Shown: positions 46,298-56,089, counted from the stretch's first letter. The stretch: DNA of 64,000 nucleotides from Rhizobium leguminosarum (GCF_001679785.1 NZ_CP016289.1:248001-312000), one strand, 5' to 3'. The notes: generated by a model from the letters alone, not told the origin. Numbers and translations: made by a program.

Positions 46298-47197
46298 ATG
46301 AGCCTCGTTCCCCTTCCGCGCCTGATCGTCGAGCCGCTGGTGCGGGCGGCCCTTCTCGAAGATCTGGGTCTTGCCGGTGATATCACCTCGGCCTCCGTCA
46401 TCCCTCGCGATCACCGTTCGACGGTGGTGATGGCGGCCCGTCAGTCGGGCGTGATCGCCGGTCTCGATGCCGCCGAACTCGCTTTCTCTCTCGTCGATCC
46501 TGAGATCGTCTTGCGCCGCCATCTTCAGGATGGCGACGCGGTCAAGCCTGGCGACGTGATCGCCACCATCGAAGGCCGGTCGCGCGGCCTGCTGAGCGCC
46601 GAGCGCACCGCGCTGAATTTCCTCGGCCATCTCTCAGGTATTGCGACTGTGACGGCTCAGATCGCCGCCGCCATTCGCGGCACCAAGGCATCAGTTGCCT
46701 GCACGCGCAAGACGACGCCGGGGCTGAGGGCGCTGGAGAAATATGCCGTGCGGGCCGGCGGCGGCATGAACCACCGTTTCGCGCTTTATGACGCGGTGCT
46801 GATCAAGGATAATCACGTCGCCATCGCCGGCGGCGTCGCTGAAGCGATCCGCCGGGCAAGGGCCGGCGTCGGCCATATGGTGAAGATCGAGGTCGAGGTG
46901 GATACCCTCGATCAGCTGCGCGAAGCGATGGAGACCGGCGTCGACGCCATTCTGCTCGACAATATGACACCGGATCAGCTGCGCGAGGCCGTCGCCATCG
47001 TCGCCGGCCGAGCGATCACCGAGGCATCCGGCCGCGTCACGCCGATAACAGCTGCCGAAATCGCGGCTTCCGGTGTCGACCTCATTTCCGTCGGCTGGTT
47101 GACGCACAGCGCGCCGGTGCTCGATATCGGGCTCGATTTCGTCGAGGCCGTGACCGCGACGGAGGTTAGCCCGAAACGGATTGCACAGGTGCTGTAA
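46298..47197 (+). CDS. nadC: nicotinate-nucleotide pyrophosphorylase (carboxylating)
   Basis: A 299-aa quinolinate phosphoribosyltransferase that completes de novo nicotinate mononucleotide synthesis. LLEDLGLAGDITSASVI, RSRGLLSAERTALNFLGHLSGIAT, CTRKTTPGLRALEKYAVRAGG and KDNHVA are the PRPP/quinolinate-binding blocks. The ATG at 46298 directly follows the nadB stop. The complete de novo branch nadA-B-C is therefore on this replicon. Confidence 0.96.
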   Translation: MSLVPLPRLIVEPLVRAALLEDLGLAGDITSASVIPRDHRSTVVMAARQSGVIAGLDAAELAFSLVDPEIVLRRHLQDGDAVKPGDVIATIEGRSRGLLSAERTALNFLGHLSGIATVTAQIAAAIRGTKASVACTRKTTPGLRALEKYAVRAGGGMNHRFALYDAVLIKDNHVAIAGGVAEAIRRARAGVGHMVKIEVEVDTLDQLREAMETGVDAILLDNMTPDQLREAVAIVAGRAITEASGRVTPITAAEIAASGVDLISVGWLTHSAPVLDIGLDFVEAVTATEVSPKRIAQVL

Positions 47198-47201
47198 TCC
47201 C

Positions 47202-47573
47202 TCATGCCTGCTTCGGCTGAACTTCCTTGTCGCTGTCGAATTCGCCACGCTGGAGCAGGCGGTGGCCCTTGTCTTCCAGATAGCGGGTTCGCTCGGTGAG
47301 ATTCTTCGTCCTGAAGGCGATGTGGTGGCAGCCGGGGCCTTTCTCCTCCAGCAGATCGCGCCAGGCGCTCTTTTCCGGGCCGGGCTGCAGGAACTCGACG
47401 TCGATATTGCCGGACGTGAACATGACAATCCGGACGACTGGCGCCGCTTTGCCCAGCGTTCGATCGAGCCCATCAAGGTACTCGGACTGTAACGCGATCA
47501 CGATCGGACCCATCAGCCGGCGAGGAAGGGCGGCCAATAACCTGCCGCCGCAGAAGGCAACCCGCATCCTCAC
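47202..47573 (-). pseudogene. VOC (glyoxalase/epimerase-like) remnant
   Basis: A 123-aa frame whose central part (FTSGNIDVEFLQPGP, GPGCHHIAFRTKNL, YLEDKGHRLLQRGEF) looks like the second half of a vicinal-oxygen-chelate domain. The first beta-alpha-beta unit is missing, and the C-terminal strand that carries the last metal ligand is absent: the frame stops soon after GEF. It is convergent with nadC at 4 bp. It is best read as a decayed gene, though a short functional protein cannot be excluded. Confidence 0.5.
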
Positions 47574-47687
47574 GAAAGTGTTGGCAAAGCATTGCCTCCC
47601 CGTGTGGCGCGAGAATATGCAAATATTCGATGAAACTTCTTCTTTTTAAAGCAAAACCGCTATGCGCCGGCCTCTTATGGCTCTAAC

Positions 47688-48097
47688 ATGTTTCTTGATT
47701 GGCCGGTGCGCTTGCGCGCCTTGGCTTTCAGGGGTGAGAACCGAGATGCAACGGACATCCGGCAGATGCTGACGAACAGGCTGTGCCTGCTCGGAAGACC
47801 GCGATTGCTGGCGGCGGGGAAGGAACTCCCCTTGCCGGAGAAGTCGTATTTTCTCCTCGCCATGCTCGCCGCCGAACCCAATTTCGAACTCGACCGCGAA
47901 ACCGTCAGGCGGCAGCTCTGGCAATCGGAGCTGCCGGAAAAGCGGGCTGGCAGCCTGCGCCAGCTGCTGGCACGCATCGAACAGAGCATTCCCGCCGGCC
48001 TTCCACCGCTGCTTGCCGCGACCCGAACCCATATCGGCCTTGCCGATGGCTGGGAGGTCGACGTTCATATCCTGAAACAGAAAGGGCCGCTCGTACC
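47688..48097 (+). pseudogene. winged-helix (SARP/OmpR-type) regulator, cut by an IS element
   Basis: The ATG at 47766 (MLTNRLCLLGRPRLLAAGKEL) opens a winged-helix N-terminal domain of the SARP/BTAD type (LPLPEKSYFLLAMLAAEPNFELDRETVRRQLW, then RAGSLRQLLARIEQ). The frame enters the IS5-family element at 48097 and then runs only into IS sequence. The ATG at 47688 would add 26 residues without homology. The lost part would be the bacterial transcriptional activation or TPR domain. Since it stands next to a T3SS cluster, it may have been its regulator. Confidence 0.6.
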
Positions 48098-49205
48098 GGA
48101 CGTGTTGCAGGGATCAGATTCTGTACGAGATAACCCCACCCTTGGGATTTTTCATACAACACGCCGCAATTCTGGACGGCCAAGTTCAGTCATCCGGTTG
48201 AGAACGTGGACGCCGATCTTGGCTTCTGTTTTCTGATTGTCGAAGTTCCTCGCTTTGAGTTTTGGCCCAATGACCGTCTTCCATCTACCCATCTGGGTCT
48301 CCACCCGGCTGCGCTGGTTATAGCCGGTGGATTTCTGCCAAGCCATCCGGCCCTTGTTTTCGATTTCGGCGATATGGCGGTCCCGTACCGTTGGATTGAA
48401 CGCCGATTGCGGACTTTCAACTGCTGTCTTGGGAGGCGGGATAATGATCTCCACGATCTCGCCGAAGCGTGTCTCCAGAAGATCACGGGTCGGCGCTCCG
48501 TCATAGGCGCCATCAGCGATAAACTTGGCAACTGGGCCATCAATCTGATCCAGAAGACCTGGCAAAGCGGTCGGATCGCCAACATCATCCGTGGTTAGAT
48601 CCGCGCAGACAATCTCACCACTAGCAAGATCAAGACCAATGTGAAGCTTGCGCCATCTTTTACGTTTCACCTTGATTGTGTGCTTGTTTTCCAGCCACTC
48701 GCCCTCACCGAAGACTTTTAACCCCGTGCTATCGACCACCAGATAAACAGGACCGGACGCTCTGGCTCCGGACTTTGTCGACGGCAACGCCAGCCCTTTG
48801 CTCCGGCGCGACAGGGTGGAGAAGTCAGGCACGGCAATATCGAACTCCATCAGCGCCGCAACGCTGCGCATCAGACCTTGGGTCTGGCGTAGCGCCAGCC
48901 CGTAGACGACGCGTAGGGTCAAGCACAATGTGATCGCCAGATCCGAGTATTTCGGCTGACCGCCCCGCGATCTCCGCCTCGGCGCCGTCCATAAAGCAAG
49001 GGCCTCATCACTCACCCACACGGTCAAATCACCACGTTGACGCAGGCTTTCATTATAGGCCGCCCAATTCGTCACCTTAAACTTCTGCTTGGCTATCTTG
49101 TCCCGTCGGTCGGCATTGAACTTATGCGGCATCATCAAAACCCCGATCAGGAGACTGAAAACCAAAGCCCAATATCAGTCGCCGGGTGATCCGCGCAACA
49201 ACGCC
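48098..49205 (-). mobile_element. IS5-family insertion sequence, copy 1
   Basis: About 1108 bp, repeated at 51010-52117; the sequences shared by both copies are 48097-49206 and 51009-52118. The ends carry imperfect inverted repeats (GGACGTGTTGCAGGGATCA and GGCGTTGTTGCGCGGATCA). The left flank is the broken winged-helix gene, the right flank a piece of IS6 transposase. The flanks show no convincing target duplication, so rearrangement after insertion is likely. Confidence 0.85.
48152..49135 (-). CDS. IS5-family transposase, copy 1
   Basis: A 327-aa DDE transposase starting at MMPHKFNADRRDKI. The N-terminal region has WVSDEALALWTAPRRRSRGGQP. The catalytic core has the first Asp in VVDSTGLKVFGEGEW, the second in FIADGAYDG and the Glu region in YNQRSRVETQMGRWKTVIG, the IS903/IS5 subgroup pattern. 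The product is identical to that of the second copy, so transposition or duplication was recent and the enzyme may be active. Confidence 0.9.
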   Translation of the reverse strand: MMPHKFNADRRDKIAKQKFKVTNWAAYNESLRQRGDLTVWVSDEALALWTAPRRRSRGGQPKYSDLAITLCLTLRVVYGLALRQTQGLMRSVAALMEFDIAVPDFSTLSRRSKGLALPSTKSGARASGPVYLVVDSTGLKVFGEGEWLENKHTIKVKRKRWRKLHIGLDLASGEIVCADLTTDDVGDPTALPGLLDQIDGPVAKFIADGAYDGAPTRDLLETRFGEIVEIIIPPPKTAVESPQSAFNPTVRDRHIAEIENKGRMAWQKSTGYNQRSRVETQMGRWKTVIGPKLKARNFDNQKTEAKIGVHVLNRMTELGRPELRRVV

Positions 49206-49206
49206 G

Positions 49207-49416
49207 TCTCGTATGACACGTCGATTCCACGCTCGAGCAGCATTTCCTCAACTTCACGCAGACTAAGGTTGAACCGCAAATAAAGCCAGACCGCGTGAGA
49301 AACGATCCGTGGCGGAAAACGGTGACGTTTGAAGCTGATGTCTCGTGTCTGCATCGCCGAAATCTACGCCCAACCCGTCAGACAGGCAACCGCAGCCCAG
49401 TTAACGTGACAATACC
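49207..49416 (-). mobile_element. IS6-family fragment (5' end and N-terminus of transposase)
   Basis: On the minus strand from 49354, MQTRDISFKRHRFPPRIVSH continues into LREVEEMLLERGIDVSYET, the IS6/IS26 N-terminus, and is cut by IS copy 1 after the ET codons. Upstream lies an IS6-type end, GGTATTGTCACGTTAACTGG (49416-49397). Confidence 0.7.
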
Positions 49417-49605
49417 TTGCAGTTACCATCTGCGGCACAGCCGAGAACGCGCAAGGCATGAGAGCGGCATAGTTCGTCAGCCGCGCCATCTACTTCTTTT
49501 CCGATTTGCCCATGCCGACCTCATCGGCATTGGTCGCGTGTTGCACGACGCGATGGAGGTCGAGCAGCATTTGCCGGAAAATTACGGCGATGAATAAGAG
49601 CAGCG
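49417..49605. other. spacer between two IS6 fragments
   Basis: 189 bp with no supported gene. Short frames here (for example one ending MEVEQHLPENYGDE) have no recognisable homology. Confidence 0.4.
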
Positions 49606-50040
49606 GTGTTGTCACGTTAAGTTTCTCTGGCTGGAAAGGTCAGCGGCTCGTGGATATTCAGGCGACACAGGCCGCAATTTTCCATGCATCGAAAGCTTCG
49701 AGCCGATGGTAGCGAATTGTTTGCGCGGCGCGGCGACGGGACGGAACTGAAAAGCAATTGCGGGTCGCTGAGTGCATGGAGACGAACCGTTGCAACGTGC
49801 CTGGGGATCGGTGGCCTTGCATGGTTCGTTCCCGTTTTCGAAACGGCAGATGGCTGTTCTCGGCCCGATTATTGAGGCCCTTGTGCGACCAATGGGCAAG
49901 GCCGGGTGCCACTTCCGCCTTTGCTGCACCGTAGGAGCGGAGCTTATCGGTGATGATCCGTTTGGGAGCAAAGCCATAGCGCTTCATTAACGCCACCAGC
50001 ACGCGCTTCGCTGCCCTTTTAGCGTTGGTGCATGGATCCT
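49606..50040 (-). mobile_element. IS6-family fragment (C-terminal half of transposase)
   Basis: The minus-strand frame AAKRVLVALMKRYGFAPKRI, DKLRSYGAAKAEVAPG and GLNNRAENSHLPFRKRERTM is the C-terminal DDE half of an IS6-type transposase. It ends near 49658 with the terminal repeat GGTGTTGTCACGTTAAG at 49606-49622, which matches the end of the previous fragment. The N-terminal half is missing at the right boundary. Confidence 0.7.
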
Positions 50041-50096
50041 TTGTCAACGGTTTGGCGATAGGCAGGCAGGATCGAAATCAGTTTGATCCGAGTGCC

Positions 50097-51008
50097 ATGC
50101 CGTACAAACACAACGCCGATCGTCGTCATCACGTCGGAAAGATGAAATTCAGGGTGACGAAGTGACTACGAAGCAGGTCTGCGCCGGCGTGGTAGCCTGA
50201 CCTTATGGGTAACGCCGGAGGCACTGGCAGGATGGCGCTCTCCGCGACGCAAGACCCGCGGCGGCCAAGCCCAGTATTCCGATCTCGCCATTGAGACTGC
50301 GCTGACGCTGGGTTGCGTCTTCGCAATGCGGCTGCGCCAGACCGAGGGATTGCTCCACTCGCTGCTGGATCTCATGGGGCTGAAAGTCCCAGTTCCAGAT
50401 CATACGACGCTGAGCCGTCGGGCACAGAAGTGGGAGCCATCAGCCCGACGAAACCCGCCGCTGCCGGACGGCCCGCTGCATGTGCTTGTCGATAGCACGG
50501 GATTGAAAGTCTACGGCGCCGGGCAGTGGCTGGAGCAAAAACATGGCGCCAGATCACGTCGCACCTGGCGCAAGCTGCATCTGGCAGTGGATGCCAAAAG
50601 TGGCGCGATCATTGCCCATGGGCTGACAGACCAGAAAACGGATGATCCTTCCCAGGTGGCACCGCTGCTCGATCAGATCGACGGCGAGATCGACCAGTTC
50701 ACGGCCGACGGAGCCTATGACGGCAAACCAACCTATCGGTCTATCCTGCAGCACAGCGCAACCGCGAACATCGTCATTCCACCGCGTTCCACGGCGGTGG
50801 AAAGCGGTGATACCGGACCGCCTGGTCAAAGGGACAAGCACATTGCCGCAATCGCAAGCGACGGTCGGCTGAAATGGCAGGCAGCCGCCGGCTACGGCAA
50901 GCGTGCGCTGATCGAAACCGCCATCGGACGATACAAGGGGCTGATCGGATTGCGCCTGCGGGCCCGCTCCTTTCCGGCTCAACAGACCGAGGTTGCCATC
51001 GGTTGCAT
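50097..51008 (+). pseudogene. second, different IS5-family transposase, frameshifted and truncated
   Basis: ATG 50097 (MPYKHNADRRHHVGKMKFRV) stops at 50165. From 50164 the next frame continues with DYEAGLRRRGSLTLWVTPEA and then RLRQTEGLLHSLLDLMGLKV, VDSTGLKVYGAGQW, FTADGAYDGKPT and YGKRALIETAIGRYKGLIG. A loss of about two bases near 50163 explains the break. The C-terminus is cut by IS copy 2 at 51009. It is related to, but clearly different from, the two intact copies. Confidence 0.8.
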
Positions 51009-51009
51009 C

Positions 51010-52117
51010 GGACGTGTTGCAGGGATCAGATTCTGTACGAGATAACCCCACCCTTGGGATTTTTCATACAACACGCCGCAATTCTGGACGGCCAAGTTCA
51101 GTCATCCGGTTGAGAACGTGGACGCCGATCTTGGCTTCTGTTTTCTGATTGTCGAAGTTCCTCGCTTTGAGTTTTGGCCCAATGACCGTCTTCCATCTAC
51201 CCATCTGGGTCTCCACCCGGCTGCGCTGGTTATAGCCGGTGGATTTCTGCCAAGCCATCCGGCCCTTGTTTTCGATTTCGGCGATATGGCGGTCCCGTAC
51301 CGTTGGATTGAACGCCGATTGCGGACTTTCAACTGCTGTCTTGGGAGGCGGGATAATGATCTCCACGATCTCGCCGAAGCGTGTCTCCAGAAGATCACGG
51401 GTCGGCGCTCCGTCATAGGCGCCATCAGCGATAAACTTGGCAACTGGGCCATCAATCTGATCCAGAAGACCTGGCAAAGCGGTCGGATCGCCAACATCAT
51501 CCGTGGTTAGATCCGCGCAGACAATCTCACCACTAGCAAGATCAAGACCAATGTGAAGCTTGCGCCATCTTTTACGTTTCACCTTGATTGTGTGCTTGTT
51601 TTCCAGCCACTCGCCCTCACCGAAGACTTTTAACCCCGTGCTATCGACCACCAGATAAACAGGACCGGACGCTCTGGCTCCGGACTTTGTCGACGGCAAC
51701 GCCAGCCCTTTGCTCCGGCGCGACAGGGTGGAGAAGTCAGGCACGGCAATATCGAACTCCATCAGCGCCGCAACGCTGCGCATCAGACCTTGGGTCTGGC
51801 GTAGCGCCAGCCCGTAGACGACGCGTAGGGTCAAGCACAATGTGATCGCCAGATCCGAGTATTTCGGCTGACCGCCCCGCGATCTCCGCCTCGGCGCCGT
51901 CCATAAAGCAAGGGCCTCATCACTCACCCACACGGTCAAATCACCACGTTGACGCAGGCTTTCATTATAGGCCGCCCAATTCGTCACCTTAAACTTCTGC
52001 TTGGCTATCTTGTCCCGTCGGTCGGCATTGAACTTATGCGGCATCATCAAAACCCCGATCAGGAGACTGAAAACCAAAGCCCAATATCAGTCGCCGGGTG
52101 ATCCGCGCAACAACGCC
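51010..52117 (-). mobile_element. IS5-family insertion sequence, copy 2
   Basis: Identical in the compared transposase and ends to copy 1 (offset 2912 bp, same orientation). It is inserted into the 3' end of the degenerate IS5 element and flanked on the right by an IS6 transposase fragment. The two copies are direct repeats around a 1.8-kb segment of IS debris. Confidence 0.88.
51064..52047 (-). CDS. IS5-family transposase, copy 2
   Basis: A 327-aa protein with the same sequence as copy 1: DDE core residues in VVDSTGLKVFGEGEW, FIADGAYDG and YNQRSRVETQMGRWK. The intact reading frame and terminal repeats suggest an element able to move. Confidence 0.9.
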   Translation of the reverse strand: MMPHKFNADRRDKIAKQKFKVTNWAAYNESLRQRGDLTVWVSDEALALWTAPRRRSRGGQPKYSDLAITLCLTLRVVYGLALRQTQGLMRSVAALMEFDIAVPDFSTLSRRSKGLALPSTKSGARASGPVYLVVDSTGLKVFGEGEWLENKHTIKVKRKRWRKLHIGLDLASGEIVCADLTTDDVGDPTALPGLLDQIDGPVAKFIADGAYDGAPTRDLLETRFGEIVEIIIPPPKTAVESPQSAFNPTVRDRHIAEIENKGRMAWQKSTGYNQRSRVETQMGRWKTVIGPKLKARNFDNQKTEAKIGVHVLNRMTELGRPELRRVV

Positions 52118-52118
52118 G

Positions 52119-52840
52119 CTTTCCACCACAGATTATCGCCCGTGCGGTGTGGCTGTATTTCCGGTTCCCGTTGAGCCTGCGGCTGGTCGAGGAAATGTTG
52201 CTGGAGCGCGGTATCGTCGTCTCTTACGAAACGATACGGCGATGGGGCCGCAAATTCGGGGCAGCCTACGTCAAGCAGCTGCCTAGAAAGAAGCCGTCGC
52301 GGAAAATATCTGGCATCTGGACGAGGTCGTGATTTCCATAGGCGGCCGAAAACATTGGCTGTGGCGTGCTGTCGACCAAGACGGCTACGTTCTCGACGAG
52401 ATCGTCCAGACCCGCCGCGATACCAAGGCTGCCAAGCGATTGCTGGTCAGGCTGCTGAAGAAGCAAGGTCTGTCGCCGAAGCGCATCGTCACCGACAAAC
52501 TGCGCTCATACGGCGCGGCAAAACGGGATGTAATGCCCGGCGTCGAACATCGATCGCACAAGGGCCTTAACAATCGCGCAGAGAATTCTCACGTGCCGCT
52601 TCGAAAACGAGAGCGGATGATGCAGGGCTTTCGATCCGTCGGAGGTTTGCAACGTTTCATCTCGGTCTTTTCAGCAGTCCGAAATCTTTTCGTCGCGCCG
52701 CACCAGAGACACTCAGCCCTAGCCACCCATATTCATCGGATCCGCGCCATGGCGCAGTGGAAAGCCGTGACCGCTGCAATTGCCTGAGTTTACCGACAAG
52801 CGACTTTTCGGCCGTTGATCAAACAACGTGACATCGCCTG
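52119..52840 (+). pseudogene. IS6-family transposase, truncated and frameshifted
   Basis: From 52119 the frame reads ARAVWLYFRFPLSLRLVEEM, ERGIVVSYETIRRWGRKFG, then loses phase near 52300. It resumes as ISIGGRKHWLWRAVDQDGYV, DKLRSYGAAKRDVMPG and GLNNRAENSHVPLRKRERMM to the stop at 52787. The first 15-20 residues are removed by IS copy 2. A terminal repeat of IS6 type (AACGTGACATCGCC) lies at about 52825-52838. Confidence 0.75.
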
Positions 52841-52886
52841 AGGGAGAGCTTCAGCCGTCATGTCCTCGATAATGCGGCAGGTCTCC

Positions 52887-55800
52887 TCACCAGGGAGACC
52901 AGTCCGGCCAACCGCCCACCGGAATACGCGGGCCGTTGAAGAGGATCGGATCGTCGAGAAGCTTTTCCGTTTCGTCGTTCATGTGGTTTGTCAGCTTGTC
53001 GAATTCACGGGATTCCTTGATGTCGGCATAGGCGGTTATCGCGAGCCAGATCGCGTTGGAAATGAAGCCGGCCCCCCCATGACAGTGCTGAACGTCCTCG
53101 TGAAGGACAGAGCGCTGGCAAGTTCGGGAATACCGTATTGAAGCCCCTTGGACACCGCGCCGATGACCGAGCCGAAACCGACAATGCTGTCGGCGATGGT
53201 CGCGATCGAATACATCGAGGGTTCGAGCGCGTCGGGATCGCTTCTTTTGGCGCCAGTCGTCCAAAATATGTCGAGGCCGATCCAGCTCAGGCCAATCAAG
53301 GCGCCCAAGGCGCTGGACGCCATCTTGAGCGTATCGGCGGCGAACATGGTGGACGCCTTTGCGTTCCAGGAGGCTCCATTGCCGAACAGTTTGCCGACGT
53401 CTCCCACCGTGGACAGGAAGTGGCCGGTTCCACTGAGAATCTTTGAGGCGAAGGAGGTGCCATAGAGAACCGTCGCGGCGATCGCATCCGGCGTGGTATT
53501 GCGCCCGGTTGTCGAGCGATAGGCGACCACGGTACCGTTGATGAGGGCGTTGGCGCCGTCCATCAGGGCGTTGAAGTATTTATTCTTCTCCACGCCCGGC
53601 GGAGGCGTGACATCGACCTCCAGCTTTTCCCGCAACTCCTTCATGAGTGTGGAGACGTCTCCCCCCGGCTTGGCCATGCCCCAGACAGAGGTGACGATCG
53701 ACATGATGTTGATGGAGAACTGTTGCTGCGCCGGCAGATTGTTCGCAAACAACTCCTGGGCCATCGTCGAAATGGTCGGCTGTAGCACGGTGGCGAGGTT
53801 TTCGGCCCGCTGTGTCGAATCCAGGGCGGTCACCACCTTCGGCCGCGTCACTTCATACTCTCCCGAATAATTCTCGACGAAATCGGAGAGTTTTGTCGAT
53901 GCCGTTTCCACATCCTTGGTCGCGAAAGCTCCCAGCATGGCCTTGTCCCAGGCCTTATCCTTACTGCCGAACATATTGTTGTCGATCGTAGCCGTATTGG
54001 CCCGATCGGCGCGCGATCGGCCAGCGAGGCCGGTCGCGGCCGCGATCATCGCCGAAATCTCGTCCTTGCTATAGGTGTTGAGGCCGGACTGGCGGATGAA
54101 ATTACCATCGGCATCCCGAACCACCAGCGGCTGTGCGATGTCTGTCGGCTGGGCCTGGGAGACGAGCGCGCCGCCCTGAATAAGGGCACCAACCGCTTCC
54201 CGGATGCCGGTCTTGTAGTCCGTTGCATTGACGCCGGCGGGAACCTCGATTTTCTGGAGAAGCCGGTCAGAAAGTCCATAAAAACCGAGCGTCGACATGC
54301 CGTTGGCCATTTGGTCCCATCCTGCGGGGAGAAGCTCCATCACCTTTGCGGTGAAGGCGTCCGCTGCCACCTTGTTGTCGCCGTACATCTGATTGGCGAG
54401 CAGCTCTACCGTTGGTCTGAACAGCTCGGTTTGGCCCGATAATGCCTGCATCAAGTTCTTGTCATAAAGGCCGTCGCCGAAGACTGTGGTGGCAAGCCCG
54501 TTATCGGCCATGGTCGGCAAAACGCTGTCGAAACCATAGCCACTTCTGACCGGCGTCGGGGCGGTGACGGTCAGATCCGGGGCGCGGGCGTTGACAAGGT
54601 CCGTCAACTTGGAGGCGGCGGTCTCGACGTCCTTGAAGGCAAAAGCACCGCTCACCGCGCTATCCCACGCGTGGTTTTCCGTGCCGAACATATTGTTGTC
54701 GATCGTAGCCGTATTGGCCGGATCGGAATCATATCGGCTCTCGTCGCTACGAGAGCTGGTATCGGCGCGCGATCGGCCAGCGAGGCCGGTCGCGGCCGCG
54801 ATCATCGCCGAAATCTCGTCCTTGCTATAGGTGTTGAGGCCGGACTGGCGGATGAAATTACCATCGGCATCCCGAACCACCAGCGGCTGTGCGATGTCTG
54901 TCGGCTGGGCCTGGGAGACGAGCGCGCCGCCCTGAATAAGGGCACCAACCGCTTCCCGGATGCCGGTCTTGTAGTCCGTTGCATTGACGCCGGCGGGAAC
55001 CTCGATTTTCTGGAGAAGCCGGTCAGAAAGTCCATAAAAACCGAGCGTCGACATGCCGTTGGCCATTTGGTCCCATCCTGCGGGGAGAAGCTCCATCACC
55101 TTTGCGGTGAAGGCGTCCGCTGCCACCTTGTTGTCGCCGTACATCTGATTGGCGAGCAGCTCTACCGTTGGTCTGAACAGCTCGGTTTGGCCCGATAATG
55201 CCTGCATCAAGTTCTTGTCATAAAGGCCGTCGCCGAAGACTGTGGTGGCAAGCCCGCTATCGGCAACCACCGGGAGGATGCTGCCGAAGCCGGGGAGCTT
55301 ATCAAGCGCGCCGGTATTCCCTCCGGTGTTTGCCGCCAGGCCATCAAGCGCGCCCGTCGGGTCGGAACCGTCCAGGAGATTTGTTTGAAGGAAATCAGAG
55401 TAGTTCTTGTCGGCTTCAGAAGCCATGCTCTTGAAGTCCGCATCGGACAGAACCTGGGTATAGAAATAGAGGGCTGACGAGTAGTTGTTGAGGACCTCCT
55501 GCAGCGGTTCGCCAGCAGCCAGCCCAACCGTCAGCATTTTTCCGCTGACGACATTCGCCGCGAAATGATCCTTGAAGGCGGCATAGGCCTCGGGATTCTT
55601 GCCTTCCGCGAACATCTCCCTGATTTCCTGGAACAAGCGCTTGTTGAGAAGCGCTTGAACATCGGTATCGGCTTCCAGCGAGGAAATCGCCCGGTCGTAA
55701 TCGGCTTTAATTTCCTTGTGCGTGCGAAGCATGACGCCGGCCGTCGTGTTGGCATCGGCTCCATACCAGGAATAGTACTGGCCGACCGCATCGGTGTAAC

Positions 55801-56026
55801 CGTTGTAGTTGGCCTTCGACTGCAGGAGATCGAGGAACATGATCAGCTTCTGCTCGGCCGTATATTTCGATGGGTTCTTCGCTACATCGATGCTTTCGAA
55901 GCTGCGGTCCGCATTCTTGTATTCGTCGACAAGGCGCTTCGTTGCGTCGTTCTGGAGCTCGCCGGTTTTCGACATGTCGTGTTGCAGGAAGTCCGGATAG
56001 GTCGAGTTATTGACGGAATCCACCAT
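52887..56026 (-). CDS. T3SS translocon candidate (HrpF/NopX-like layout), C-terminal frameshift
   Basis: The main frame codes for 996 aa from MVDSVNNSTYPDFLQ and ends out of phase at 53036. Adding one C to the C7 run at 53072-53078 restores IWLAITAYADIKESREFDKL and a stop at 52887, giving 1046 codons. Layout: an N-terminal helical region (1-230); two nearly identical modules of about 250 aa (each with LATTVFGDGLYDKNLMQALS and IAAATGLAGRSRAD); a helical region; then C-terminal hydrophobic stretches (MASSALGALIGLSWIGLDIF, IVGFGSVIGAV, AGFISNAIWLAITAY). Xanthomonas HrpF and rhizobial NopX share this plan of internal repeats plus hydrophobic C-terminus. No signal peptide. It lies 63 bp from sctV in the same direction. 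A secreted translocon role is inferred from architecture and context. Confidence 0.6.
54005..54500. repeat. internal tandem repeat, unit A
   Basis: 496 bp that I compared base by base with 54761-55256 and found identical (period 756 bp). A shorter shared block (about 53968-54001 and 54678-54714) extends the homology. The B module has an extra 13-residue serine/aspartate-rich insert next to the repeat. Confidence 0.95.
54761..55256. repeat. internal tandem repeat, unit B
   Basis: Identical to 54005-54500; the first difference is at the next base. Repeats of this length within one gene are expected to recombine and change module number. Confidence 0.95.
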
Positions 56027-56089
56027 ATGTCTGTTCCCCTCTGGTACATGTCGCGACTGTGTTCAGTTTCAGCCTGATTGGGCTTGTTA

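Noticed and set aside
49417..49605. Short frames between IS6 fragments as possible T3SS gene remnants
   Set aside because: No motif or composition supports a gene; likely flanking DNA carried with the IS pieces.
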